Positions 48,283 through 60,500 of a stretch of DNA of 64,000 bases are shown piece by piece (the first letter of the stretch is position 1; each line of letters begins with the position of its first letter). Source of the DNA: Congeria kusceri (lineage: Eukaryota; Mollusca; Bivalvia; Myida; Dreissenidae); assembly GCA_027627225.1 (NCBI GenBank), contig CM051032.1, positions 60,448,137-60,512,136 of the forward strand. The letters run 5' to 3'. Position numbers and translations under genes: made by a program. The notes beneath the pieces were generated by a model. The model saw only the letters and a program-made list of their open reading frames with translations, was not told the origin of the DNA and did no database searches.

Positions 48283-48424
48283 GAATTAGACTAAAGGTTT
48301 GCCTAGCCGTTGGCTTTGCATTTCACCATCGGCACTGAACAGTTGAAAGGGTTGAATTAGACTAAAGGTTTGCCTAGCCGTTGGCTTTGCATTTCACCAT
48401 CGGCACTGAACAGTTGAAAGGGTT
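48283..48424 (+). repeat. Perfect 71-bp tandem duplication
   Basis: Units 48283-48353 and 48354-48424 are identical over all 71 bases (from GAATTAGACTAAAGGTTTGC to CAGTTGAAAGGGTT). Unlike the other tandem repeats here there are no mismatches, so it is either very recent or an assembly artefact. Confidence 0.95.
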
Positions 48425-48659
48425 GCATAATTCGTTTGATGCTGGTCAGAGAGTAAGTCCACTTCACCTTGGAAATCATTATTTCTATGCTGAAATAGCA
48501 TTTATTTACTGTATTTTAATGTTTTATGCAATTCCTCAAAACACATTAAAATTTTGAATGATTTGTATGAATTAAGTAGCCTCTTTTCCTGTATATTCGG
48601 CCACTTACGAGCTAAACTGCTTTTATACCCTAAATGAACACAGTTTCAACACCAGTGAG

Positions 48660-49672
48660 ACTTTTACCTATAACTATACTGGTTGGCGAGTAGTATCCGT
48701 GAATTTTTAGTAGTTTTTCAATCGCGTAAGTAATACTTTTAAAGAAAAGCTTGTTGCAGTACAAAGTTGGGCTCCTTCTGTTTTCAAGGATGTAAATATC
48801 TTGTCATGACGTCATATGGTTTTTTCCATATAAGGAGCTTCAAAGGGGTTATGAATAAGCATTACTTGAAAGCAATAAAACTAGTAGTATCTGTGATTTT
48901 TCCTTTCATTTGAAAATGCGATTTTTGTGCTACAAACCTCAAGATTTTAATCACTCTATACTATTCTACATTATATTAACTACGTTATAATATTATTATA
49001 TTCTATGCCAGATTAATGGTGATAATGCGACTACAAACATAAGTGGATTCCGGAAAATGGGCTTTTGATTACCCCTTTGGCACCCCGTAAAAATTTGCTG
49101 ATTGTAAACAGGAGATAACCATGTTATTATTGAAGTAGACACTTCCCCTGCATTGAAATTTTGTCTAAATCGTCCCGAAACTAGCCGTATAATTAAGTAA
49201 ACATTTTAAAATTGCAATTCTTTGTTAATATTTTCTTTGAGTAAACATTTTGCGATTGCAATTCTTGATTTTTTTAAGAAAATCCATTTCACGAAGAATG
49301 CGTGCTGAATAAATGGATGGTGGTGTTTAAATACTAAAATTGCAACTTGATGTGAATAACCTAGCGATCACCCTTGGTAAACCGAAAAAAGGGAAGTACA
49401 ATATAAAAATAGGGGTGCAATTATAGATTAAAGACGTGCGCGTGAATGCTCCGTGAGGAGTTAAGTTGTTTTGAGATTTTTTGTAACAAAAATGTAAATA
49501 TCTTTAAAAATATGAAGTTTTGGAGACTTCAACTTATTCTATGTTTGGAACAGTTGCTAGTCGATGTGTGTAAACTCAACATTCAATGATGGAGAGCTTT
49601 TACACCTTTTAATATTCAAATCACGGATACTGCTAGTTCACGGACACTATTCGCCAACCAGTAAGGTCTCTC
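48660..49672. mobile_element. About 1-kb element with inverted CTGGTTGGCGA termini
   Basis: Left TATACTGGTTGGCGAGTAGT then ATCCGTGAATTTTTAG, right CTGCTAGTTCACGGACACTA then TTCGCCAACCAGTAAGG. The arms are about 35 bp with a few mismatches. Internal TATCTGTGATTTTTCC echoes the terminus. No coding capacity. Confidence 0.6.
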
Positions 49673-50143
49673 CTACTAAATAAAGGCCAGATAATGTACA
49701 GATCAGCCATTCACTTAGTTACTGACCAAAAATTCTAGGAAGGTACCCTAGCAACCATGAATTCGTCAGATGTTTCCTATCATTTGGTACAGTCTTCATT
49801 TTGATAAGAAAATGCTAAAAGTTTGTTACAATTTTGATACAATTCATTAGAAGCATTCTTTATTAGACTAAGCCACACTAGCATACAGTTTGAAAATGAA
49901 TGTCTACAAAATTCTTGGCTTATGCACAAAGTGTGTAGCAAATTTTGGGAATTTCTTTTTAAAATCTAAATTTTCTCAACAAAATCAAAAATTCGCAATT
50001 TTTTTAGAAAAATATTTATGTGATAGAATAGTCTCAATGCAGATAACTAACACAAATTTATTAATAAATAATAGTGAATTTCCATCATCTGGTGGTGGCT
50101 GAATCTATAGGAATGTCTGAATCTATAGGAAAGAAGGATACTT

Positions 50144-50854
50144 GGGGTGTCACATTATTAGAAATTCATATTGCAATATATTGTGATATTTTTTAATTTA
50201 TCATGATATTTATTGCAATATATTGCGACATTTGTATTTATGTAGTTGATAGGCTTAAGACTAATAAATTCACTATGAACCAAGTTGATGACAGGCTCAA
50301 AATTAGCAACATATAAACAGCAGATAGAAAAGCAAAACAAATATTAGCAACACTCTCAAACCGCTTGTCACTATCACCTTTATCACTTTATTTATTATAT
50401 AACATATATAGTGTTTTGTTTCATGTGCAGGTACTCCAGTGTATGTATATATGTTTTGTGCATAAAGCCATAAACTATGTATGCATTTAAAACTTGAAAA
50501 AGTCTGGTTTAAGGTATACTAAGCATAAACATTTTAAGAGAATACGTGTTTACCAAAGTTACAATAAATGGAAAATTATTGGTCGCCGGTTTAATGTATT
50601 ATGGTCAGGCCTTTGACTCATCTCTACAAAACTATCAATTTTACAAATGGTACTTGCTTTCAATTGTTTATGACTGACAATAAGTGTGTTTTAATAAAGC
50701 TAAAGTTGTGGGATTTAGTTATTAACAGGAAAGAACACAAATCTGAAAAAAACATAAATGTTGCAATATATCAGTATGGACATTCACATTGCGATATTTT
50801 ATTGCAGAATCAAATATTGTAATATACCAATATACCGGTATATTGCGAAACCCC
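50144..50854. mobile_element. Possible hAT-like MITE with GGGGTNTC termini
   Basis: Left GGGGTGTCACATTATTAG then ATATTGCAATATATTG; right CAATATACCGGTATATTGCG then AAACCCC. The termini are rich in CAATATATTGCGATATT-type sequence. Ends agree only over about 15 bp, and no transposase was found. Confidence 0.4.
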
Positions 50855-50869
50855 TATTAAGTACACAAT

Positions 50870-51500
50870 TTGACTCAGGCTACCCCACATAAACAAAACA
50901 CTGAAAACGCAAGCCAGATTGCTTATCATGCGTCATTCTCAAATGCGTGTTCAAGCATTTCTACTTTGTGGATCGGTGTGAAATTTTGCATGCACATTAG
51001 AAATATGTTAATAATGATGTAGAATTGTTTTTTTGCGATATCAAAACTCTAAGTTGTCTTCTAGGTCACATTACACTAAATAAATAAGTCATGTTGGGCT
51101 GTACTCTATAAATAAATCAACAAGTTTAACTCGAAGACATGTTTTTAGGTTTAGACACTTGCTTTGATATTATTTTTTGGAAATGTTGGTAGGGTAAGCA
51201 TTGGTATGCACTAATAAATCACTGATATGTGTTAAGATTGGAGACTACAGTATGACACTTGCGCTGAGGCGGGTCACATTCACCTAGAAAGTAGCCGGTA
51301 AAAAGATGGTGATAAAACAGTCAACTTTGTTTAGTGTCCAGTTCTTTCTTACATATTACATGACATACCCTTTTTATTGCTTAAATCAATTCAGGTTAAG
51401 AATGCTCTTTACGAAAAGGTATGTTATGAGGGTCCCAAAGTGCAAAATGATGCATTTATTTTTGGTTAAAGTTATCGCTTTATTTACATAAGGATTGAAA
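50870..51500. other. No gene seen
   Basis: AT-rich sequence, no repeat partner in the window, no supported reading frame. Confidence 0.4.
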
Positions 51501-51503
51501 TTA

Positions 51504-52197
51504 CACTTAAAGCCCGCTTTACGACCACATCGATTTACGACCACCTTGCTAAAGTGGACACTTTTTTAAAAGACCGGATTGTTTTCCTATATCTTTCAAT
51601 GGTCGCAAAGCCCGATTATACGGGCAGCCCGCTATTCCATATTACAACCACTAATCCCAGACCGAAAGTACCAAACAATGCTCAAAATAACCCCGTTAAT
51701 GCGACCAGTGTCATTTGGTCGTTGACACTTAACATCATCAATTAACAACATATGCTGTTGAGATAACATAATGATTTGCGATATAAAAGGAGCATGTGAA
51801 AAACAATGTTACAAAAAAGATGTGTTGATAAAGGATTAGTACATGGACTGTGTATCAGATAACGTTTATTGACACTAGCAGACAGTTAGTGGGTAACACT
51901 GATGAATACTGAAGTTTAAATGGGCTTAGTTTATCAAATTTTAATTAATTTCTGAGTTAATGCAAAGTTCATATCCATTACTATATCTGCATTTAATAAA
52001 GCATTTATTGAACACAAATTGGAATTTTTGTTTTCATTCAATCATTATTCATTTATATTTGCATTAAAACTTTAAATTACACAGATGTTTTAATGTACTG
52101 TCTCGGTGATCTGCCCCACCTCGATAATACTACCACCCCGCTGTTAAGACCACTTTTATTAAGACCCCCGAGTGGTCGTATTAGCGGGTATTTACTG
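51504..52197. mobile_element. 694-bp pogo/Tc-like MITE with TA target duplication
   Basis: Left CACTTAAAGCCCGCTTTACG then ACCAC, right GTGGTCGTATTAGCGGGTAT then TTACTG, flanked by TA on both sides (51502-51503 and 52198-52199). The left end matches the reverse complement of the right end, CAGTAAATACCCGCTAATAC then GACCAC. The CAGT-type terminus with TA duplication is typical of pogo/Tigger-like elements. Short frames inside have no transposase motif. Confidence 0.75.
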
Positions 52198-52209
52198 TAG
52201 TATATTTTA

Positions 52210-53740
52210 ACCTTGTGTGTACCAATTGTCTGCCTTGCCGTTTTTGTAGCCGTCGTAAAACGGTAATGTAAGTGTGTAAGCACAATGTACCTGTCCTGAA
52301 AGCAAGTCATCACTCTTCTTTTAGGACCCTGTCGGATGTCAGCAACACATCCGGTTTGTCTATATTTCAACCACATCTGTCGAATGGTAGAAAGTCACCT
52401 GTTGAAAAGTCGTGCAACTTTATATAATGATGGACACTATTTAAAATAATATTTAAATGCGATATTGATTGATTTATTGCAAAACGTTCCTCTATGCTCA
52501 TTCTCGCCATATCTTGTGATTTTTAATTAACTTCTCTCATATAAGATGTACTGCAATTCATTTTAACACTAACCACGCCGTGCCAAAAATGGGAAATCGA
52601 GCCATCTGTTGAGCTTGAATAGCTGGGGCAACAAAAACTGTGTTTTCATAGCAGGCATCAACAGTTTCTTGTGTAAAACAATAGACTGACAAATATTATG
52701 CATCTACACAGACCTGTTACCCCAAAATCAAGATTTGTAAAGTGGACGTTTAGAAAATCTGTTCAGTATATGTGCTTAAGTGTATCTGTCTGTGCTACCG
52801 ATCTTGCCCTGACTCAGTTTTTTTTTTCCTTATATAATAGATGCCGAATAACGGCATCGTTCCGTAGCAAATTAGGCATACTTTTTCCCCATTTCTGGTA
52901 GAAAAATTCCCCTCTATATAAATCTTCCCCACTGACTGATTCAACTTTGTTATTAATTAAATCGTAAAATGGAATTAATGGAGCTCGGCAAATGTAAACA
53001 AGCCGTTCTGCGGTATTTATTTTACGACATCTGATATTTATTTTGCGACATTAAAGCGGAATATCTCTCTGCAAGTACGGAATATGACGATAAAAGCTAA
53101 TAATGAAAGATTAGTATTCGTATATCTTCGTAACAGCAATCGTTTCACAAGTTTGCTAATGTTTTTAACAACATATGTGTATTTATAAACTCTTTTCATG
53201 TACTCATGGCCCCCGTTATATTGGTTTGTGAAAATTTTGTAAATGCCTATTGCTTACACATATCCAGTTGGTGGTAAGATCAGTTTTACTGATGCAGTTA
53301 TATATGTAAAGTAATTAGCGATAATTCAGCCAGTCCATATCTGTCACCATAGTAAACCATACATTTTTATCACATCGCTGAAAATTAACTACGGACATAA
53401 AAGTCATTGTTTTGATGGAATTAAAGACATTAAAGTTGAAATGTTTATATATTAGTAATAAAATTGAAAATCATGAGCGTTTTGTTGATCATTTTCACTA
53501 TTAAATTGCCGATTTTGGTGTGTACTGAACAGAATTTGCGTCTGCCATCTTTGTTTACACGAACGGATCATGTGATTTAAATCTAAATTACTCCTGCCTA
53601 TTTTTAGCTACAATCATGTATTATACATCATTGGAAAGGTGAAAGAACACGCTTTCTATTGGTCTGAAAATAAATTATGTATATTAATGCATGGAAGAGC
53701 AGCAAGGCGCCAAATTAAGGCAATTTTCACTGGCCATTTG
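52210..53740. other. No gene seen
   Basis: Mixed AT-rich sequence. Frames such as 52698-52901 (plus) lack motifs. Confidence 0.4.
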
Positions 53741-53769
53741 TCTGATGAAAACAATATGGTCACAGGAAA

Positions 53770-54080
53770 GCACAAGTATACCAGCAAAATATAAGCATCC
53801 ATCCACCATTTAACATCAGTTTCTTACAATTACATCTTAGCGCATTTTTGCGCAATTCATTTAATTCAATGAACTGTCGATCAGGTACTTCGTGTTCTTC
53901 CGTCAGTTTCCGATAGCGACCCGTTATCAACCGAATCTGATTTCGTGTCACTCCGCTTAACGTTCGTCATACTGCAAAGAGTGATCTCCCCTGAATGTTA
54001 TCAGTTTTCGCGAGGTATTGCAGTCTCGCAACTTTGACGTCTTTGTCAATCTTTGTTGTTTGATTGTATATTACAGGTAC
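53770..54080. promoter_or_regulatory. CpG-containing candidate promoter upstream of the right-hand gene
   Basis: A local rise in CpG (TTGCGCAATTC, CCGATAGCGACCCGTTATCA, TTTTCGCGAGGTATTGCAGT, CAACTTTGACGTC). Rightward it precedes the gene starting at 57497, and ACAG followed by GTACTG (about 54073) could be a first-exon donor. Leftward, a minus frame 53951-53760 opens MTRNQIRLITGRYRKLTEEH and could be a first exon of a divergent gene. Neither transcript is proven. Confidence 0.25.
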
Positions 54081-54089
54081 TGCAAACTA

Positions 54090-56140
54090 TTTACCACATC
54101 AAAATAATTATTATTGCAATTAGTGCATGCAAGATGGCTGTTAATATAATTATGTCACATAAGATTTACGATGTTTAGGTTGCTGGAAGATAGTGAAACT
54201 GAAAGTGAAAGTGGACAACAATTTGACAATACAAATAATCTGTCTCGATTTATAGCAAAGCATTGATCCTCAATCACCACCGTGTACACAACTGAAATAT
54301 AAAGCCTGTCGTGTTTATTTTCATTTATAATTGATCAATTTAATCCATACAATATCTTGAATGAGCTGCAAATAAGGTAGCTGGGTGGGAGAGGGGTGAG
54401 CCCTCCCTCCCTTGTCATTGCCTTTAAGTGGTCACTGCAGGTTTAATTGAATGACTTCATGTTGTATACTTACAAGGTTTAATATTTTCTTAATATTTAA
54501 AGCTTAGTTGTTGTTCTTTTTCTTTAAATCTTAAAACATCCTTACATTGAAAAACAATTCTTACATTGAAAACAATCTTGTAACAGCTTTTATTCTGCAT
54601 GCTTGATTTTTTTAACTTAACTGCAATACTAGTAGCACTTCATAAAATGCTGGTAAGTATTGCATGATTTGCTTTTGCATATATTAATTTCAGGATTGCT
54701 GCAGTTTTTGAAGATATTGTGCTTTGGTTTTTAGTCTTCTGTTCATACAGTACAAACAAGACAGTGGAGACAGTGGCTTTTGAAAACAGAAATTAACAGT
54801 CTTTCTCATGTTAGGTTGTTTCCAAGATGGTCAGCCAAGAAGTCTTTAAAGTTGTGTTGTTGTGCTTTGCATTGCAGTTTTTATTTTTTTTTTATTTTGC
54901 CTAAGATGGCCTATTCAGTATTCAATTTGTTCATGTTTGATGTTACTGTTACTGTTCATATTTGTCGGAAAAGTGTTTCTTATAATATCAAGACCATGTT
55001 CCTTTAAAGTATTTTCTGATCAATACTTAAAAAAATTTCAGCATTTAAATTATGTTAATTGTTATATTCAAGGTATGGTTTGAATTCTTTTGAACAAGTG
55101 AACAATTAGTATTCCAAAAAGTTCCTAAAGCAAAAGCTGCATTGAAAGACCACCTTTCATCAAGACTGCATGTTGTTTAATACATGTATTTACATTTCTG
55201 TGGCCATTTTTTAATTACTTTGAAGAGTACATGATCTTTTTGGCAGATTTAAAAGGTAAAATATTTTACTTTGTGTTTTGGTCTCCAGAAAGAGTGGTCT
55301 TAAAACTGGAGATGATGTCGGATATATGCCTTTAAAGTTAATGAAAACACTGTTCCGAATACTGAAATAAATTTGCATGTTATATGTACTAAGCATGTTA
55401 AAGATATATATAATACATATAACTGAGCTTTATAAATATATATAACATCTTTTACTTGCAGTTTGTAAATGCCAAATGTTTTTTTATGCAGTACTAGAGA
55501 CATTGTCTTACCCAGATTCAGTCCAGCATTTGGCTTTCATACTCATTCCATTTTAAATGATTTGTTGTCTTTTATAAGTCACCATGTATGTAAGACAGTG
55601 AAAATATGTGAAGTATTTACTTAACAAAGCATAAAGTGACATGAAAAGATTACTTTGAACCTGTTTAACTGCCAGAAATTATTGCCAGGTGTATTATTGA
55701 CATAATTTACATATTTGACAGAAGGAAATGTGGGGGGTTACCTTCTTCTGATACACATAACTTTGTTACTTTTCAAGATACAGTAATTTCAATTGCAGTT
55801 TTGTTTTTCTGAAAGAATAACCTTTAAAATGGTATATAATTTTGTAGGTTTTGCTAAAATAAAAAAAATTGTCTGTTATCGCTAAAGTAAGTGTCTTATT
55901 GCACTAATTAATGATTAAATCTGCAAAATGTTTAATTACACATGGAAAACTGCATTTTTACATTGGTGTAATAAAACAGCTTATTCTATGTTGGAAGTCT
56001 TATTCTAACTTCTTTAAGCGAAAGGCCCTGCTTTCATGATGGTGTATTGTCAGTTTTGTATGGTGAAATTGACCATTGTTTTTTATCAATAATTATTTAT
56101 TAATGTACAGCCTTGTTCAGTTTTGCTTCAATATATTAAG
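54090..56140. other. No coding exon seen; presumed 5' flank or intron of the right-hand gene
   Basis: AT-rich throughout. A 31-codon frame at 54171 (MFRLLEDSETESESGQQ) ends in a stop without a good donor. Confidence 0.35.
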
Positions 56141-56319
56141 GTTTAAATGTGAAATTATCATTTATAATGTTATGTTTATTTTTCCCCCAAAATGAATTTA
56201 ACGCGCTATTTTTTCCCCCAAAACCTGACATTCACCCGTTTTTTCCCGTTTTTCACAGGCAAGGGCCTCTTAACCACTATTTGAAAAAAATCTGCCTGAC
56301 TGTAACTTCATCATTCATC

Positions 56320-56770
56320 TGGCAATTAAAAGAAAACTTGCCACAAATAATCACCATGTGGAGATGGCATGTCACATGCAAGACCTGTGTCCCTAGCTTA
56401 AAGGTCAAGGTCACACTTAGAGGTAAAAATAGGTCAAAGGTCAAATTTGGGCATAATACAGCTTGTCTAGACTGTAACTTAATCATTCATGAGGGAATTT
56501 TAAATTAACTTGCCACAAATGTTCACCCTGTGGAGACGACATGTTGTGCAAGACCTGTGTCCCTAGCTCACAGGTCAAGGTCACACTTAAGAGGTCAAAT
56601 GTCAAATCTGGGAATAATACAGCTTGTCCGCACTGTTAATTCATCATTCATCAGGGAAATTTAAAATAACACAGATGTTCACCATTGGAGACTGCGTAAG
56701 ACACGCAAGACCTGTGCCCCTAGCTCAAAGATCAAGGTCACACTTAGATGTCAGGAGATTTCCTTGTTAG
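56320..56770 (+). repeat. Tandem repeat with GGTCAAGGTCACACTTA units (157-170 bp)
   Basis: CAAGACCTGTGTCCCTAGCT and AGGTCAAGGTCACACTTA recur at about 56402, 56572 and 56729, each followed by AATACAGCTTGTC and TTCATCATTCATC-like blocks. It belongs to the same general type of bivalve AAGGTCAAGGTCA repeat as 31134-31800 but is a different sequence. Confidence 0.75.
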
Positions 56771-57496
56771 AAAATGTGTTTTTGCAATAATAACAATATA
56801 AGATAAGTTGCTATCTTGACAACGGGCTCGACATGTTGCCAACAGGCATCTAGTTTAAGCTAGTACATCATGTGCATTATAACTGCACAAGCATTTACGT
56901 GATGTGAATTTCAATACTGGAAATTACAGTGGTGTTGAAAATGTATGAACAATGTTTAATGGGAGTGTGAAGTGTGTTTAATTATTGCTGTTAGCATTAT
57001 TTAAATGAGTAGTTTTTATTTGTTTATTGATTTGTTTTCAGAATAATCAATGACTGAATTGTAATGCAGCCATGCAAAACATATCTGGTACAGGGGAAAA
57101 CCAGAAGTCTAGTGATTGTTATTTTTAAACAACTTTATGTCATATTAAAAATCCAAAGTTTGCAGTTTGTAAACTCAGGCATTCTGAAAAGTGCCTGACC
57201 AAAGGTGACTGGTTATATTTTCTAGCCGGTCCTGTAAAACATCTTGTGTTGCACGTTCCTGTGATTCTGACACAAGCACAGGACCGCTTGTCCAGAGATC
57301 CCCAAACACTCATAATGTCTGAAACAGGGCTGAAATTTGTAGATCATTTGATCACCTGAAGTATTTCCTTTTATTTCATGCATAATTTGAACCCCATTGT
57401 TATATGTCTTCATACACTGTTGATAATTATTGAAAGACATATTGCCAAAACGAGTTTGGTTTTTAATTATTGCAGTTATTGCAGTTATGAGTTAGA

Positions 57497-57598
57497 ATGA
57501 ACAGCACGACAAACTTGATAACATGGATGAACAATACAGCAGAGTCAGCCAGTGCCTCTCATGGAATAAATTCTGCTTTGATGAAACATTGTTGCAAG
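57497..57598 (+). CDS. Right-hand gene, coding exon 1
   Basis: Thirty-four codons from ATG to ...MKHCCK, donor GTAAGT at 57599, phase 0. Polar Ser/Thr/Asn-rich start. Preceded by repeated TTATTGCAG acceptor-like motifs, consistent with an upstream untranslated exon. Confidence 0.72.
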
Positions 57599-60500
57599 GT
57601 AAGTATTAATTTTGATAGTTTAAGCTTAGAATAACAATAAAGAACAAGAATAGGCTAGCATTGATGCAAGGGTGAGAGAGTATTTCTGTTCAAATTTAAT
57701 TTTATGTAGGATTGGGTTAAACAAATATGTGACTTGATGCAAATAAAAATCTTGTTGAAAAATTAAATGATTTGTTTGTATCATTTTATTCCAATATGAT
57801 GCCAAAAGTTAAGTGATAATGATTTGCTTCCAAAGACAATAATGAATAAACTACAGTAAAAACTCGTTATTTCGAAATCGTCGGGACGGGAGAAAATTCT
57901 TCGATTACTCGAATTAAACATTTCTAGATTTTCTTGAGAAAAAAAAGTTGTTGCAAAAATCGCGTAGTTATGTAGTAGAGATGCGGTTACACTACACACT
58001 TTGATTGAACTTATAAAAAACGAATAAATACGATAACTTGATGTACGTGAGTTTATTTTATAAAATTTCTCAGCGATCATTTTCTTTGACACTACACCAC
58101 TCTCCACTTCCATGATGGCACCATACTTTTCTTGGTAGGTTTTCGATGTATGGCGTCGTTTAACGCCCTTCCCTGCTGCCAATCCGGATATCCTCCCGGG
58201 TTGGTTACCGGGCCCTTCTCCAGATTGCTTGGCAATGGGATTTATGTTTTCTGTATTTATTACTGCTTGTGACATCGTGAATATTAGCGCAAGTAAATAC
58301 GAACTGATGATCTGACAAATGCAAGTCTAACTTAAATACAGAAACCTAATAATTGCTCAAACGTTTCGACATCCGTGTTTGCAATTCAGTCTTGTTAAAG
58401 CAATAGCTTGCCACGCTTTAATTATACAAACACAACAGCTTGGTTTAATCGATTATTAATTGCGGAAAGGTGTGAAAATCAAGCAGATAACAAATGCTGT
58501 CACAGCTGATACGGTTAAGGTAAAGGTGTGAAAATTATCTCCATCTCTATTATTAACACTTCGAATTAACAATTGATAAATGCACTGAAAAACTGGTGTT
58601 GGGACCGGATTAATGGGTTCGAAATAGCGATAATTCGAAATAACGGAGTTCGAATTAAACATCAAAATTCTAATTAAAATAAGAAGGAAAAAATTGGGAC
58701 CGAAAAAAAACTTCGAAATAACGAGGAATTCGGATTAACGGTGTTCGAAATAACAGGGATCTACTGTATTTCAGTTGTATGGTAATGATAACTATTTCTG
58801 TTTGGATTAACATTGTTCAAGATTTTCTTCATTTAATGTTCACATGAAGTATTTCTTGACTTAGGAGTTGGAGACATGCATGCTGAATATAAGTGGAAAT
58901 CTGACACCAGTCGCGGAATTCATGAGTGCAGTACAGTATGTTGTGAAGAACAATGCTGAAAGTTTCACCTACCTGAAGGAGAATGGCCTTCTTGGACTCT
59001 TCAGCAGTGAGTGATTGCATTCGTAATTGATTAATCAAATACTTGTTAAGCTTTAAGTAAAATTATTGACTTTTATGAATAGAAAAAAGTAAAATTATAG
59101 ACTTATTAATAGGAAAAAGGAGCTCTTGTAGATGCTCAGGTAAGCTCATTTATCAGAAGCTGTTATGTGATCATTGTGCCTCCTATCGAAGATGGGTGGG
59201 TATATTGGTTTGCTGCTGTCTCTCTGTCTGTCTGTCTGTCTGTCCAACAGTTTTCATCAGATCTTCACCAAACTTCATGAAATTGTTTGGTGGGCACACT
59301 GTCTAGGCCAAGTTTGATAATCAGCCAAATCGCTCCAGGTATTGTGGAGTTATGGCCCTTGATTTATCTAACATTGGCCTTTTTAACGGTTTCCATTATC
59401 AAATTCCAACAGTTTATAGCTGATCATTACCAAACTTGGTGAAACTCTTTGTGGGTTTATTATCTCTGTTAAGTTTGATAATCAACCAAATCGTCCCAGT
59501 AACTTAGGAGTTATGTCACTTGATTTTCTAAAATTAGCATTTTAGCTATTTTAACCTAGAGTGGGCATAACTGTATTACTAACAGCTCTTGTTCCTTATG
59601 TAGTTAGTTTTGGAGCAATGGGATACTGAAATGAGCCGACGATTCAAAACATATAGCCCTCCATACAATAACTTTTACTTTACTTGTGCTTTTCTAAAGG
59701 CAAGTTTGTTAGTATAGCTTGGACACATTAACCTGACACTGACCTTTACGCATGAATATATTATTAGTCTGTAATGATGAATATATTAGTTTCTGTACTG
59801 GAATCAAGTTAAAATCATGAAAGAGTAGCCCACGGAAACATACAGTTATGCACAATATTATCAATATTTCCCCCGGGGAGGGGGGGGGGAGCGGCTGGCA
59901 TATACTGGACTTTAGACTGAAAGCAATTCCGCGGGCATATACTGGACTTTAGACTGAAAGCAATTCCCGACATGTGGGAATTTGACACGCCGAATGATTC
60001 CGGGTCGCGAGAAATAGACTGTTCGGATTTTAGATCCCGGTCATATTGAGGGGATTTAGACAAAAATGCTTGGCTCTAGGGTGGGGAATTAGATCCCCAA
60101 AAATACAATTAGTCAAATTCCCCTTGGATTGCCCGCCACTCCCCCACCTGGGGGAAAATATTGATAGGTACATTATGGTTTCATTAAACTTGTGAGACAC
60201 GTGCACAAACAAAACATGAGTATAAATATACAAAGCAATTTGTGTGCGTAATTTATGCTAACTATAACTAGAACAAATGCGAAGGTTGTTTTGCATTTCT
60301 TCAGTGGTTTTTTCAACACTTGCTGCAAGATTAACTAGAGAAGGTCCCACTGACACCAATCATGGTTTGATTGAACTAGTTGTTGAGACAGTAAATGTAA
60401 GTAAAATATATTTAGACTAATGCATAATTTACAAAATGTATTTTTTAGCTCACCTGAGCATGAAGTGCTCGGTGAGTTATTGGTATAGGGGACCTCTCGT

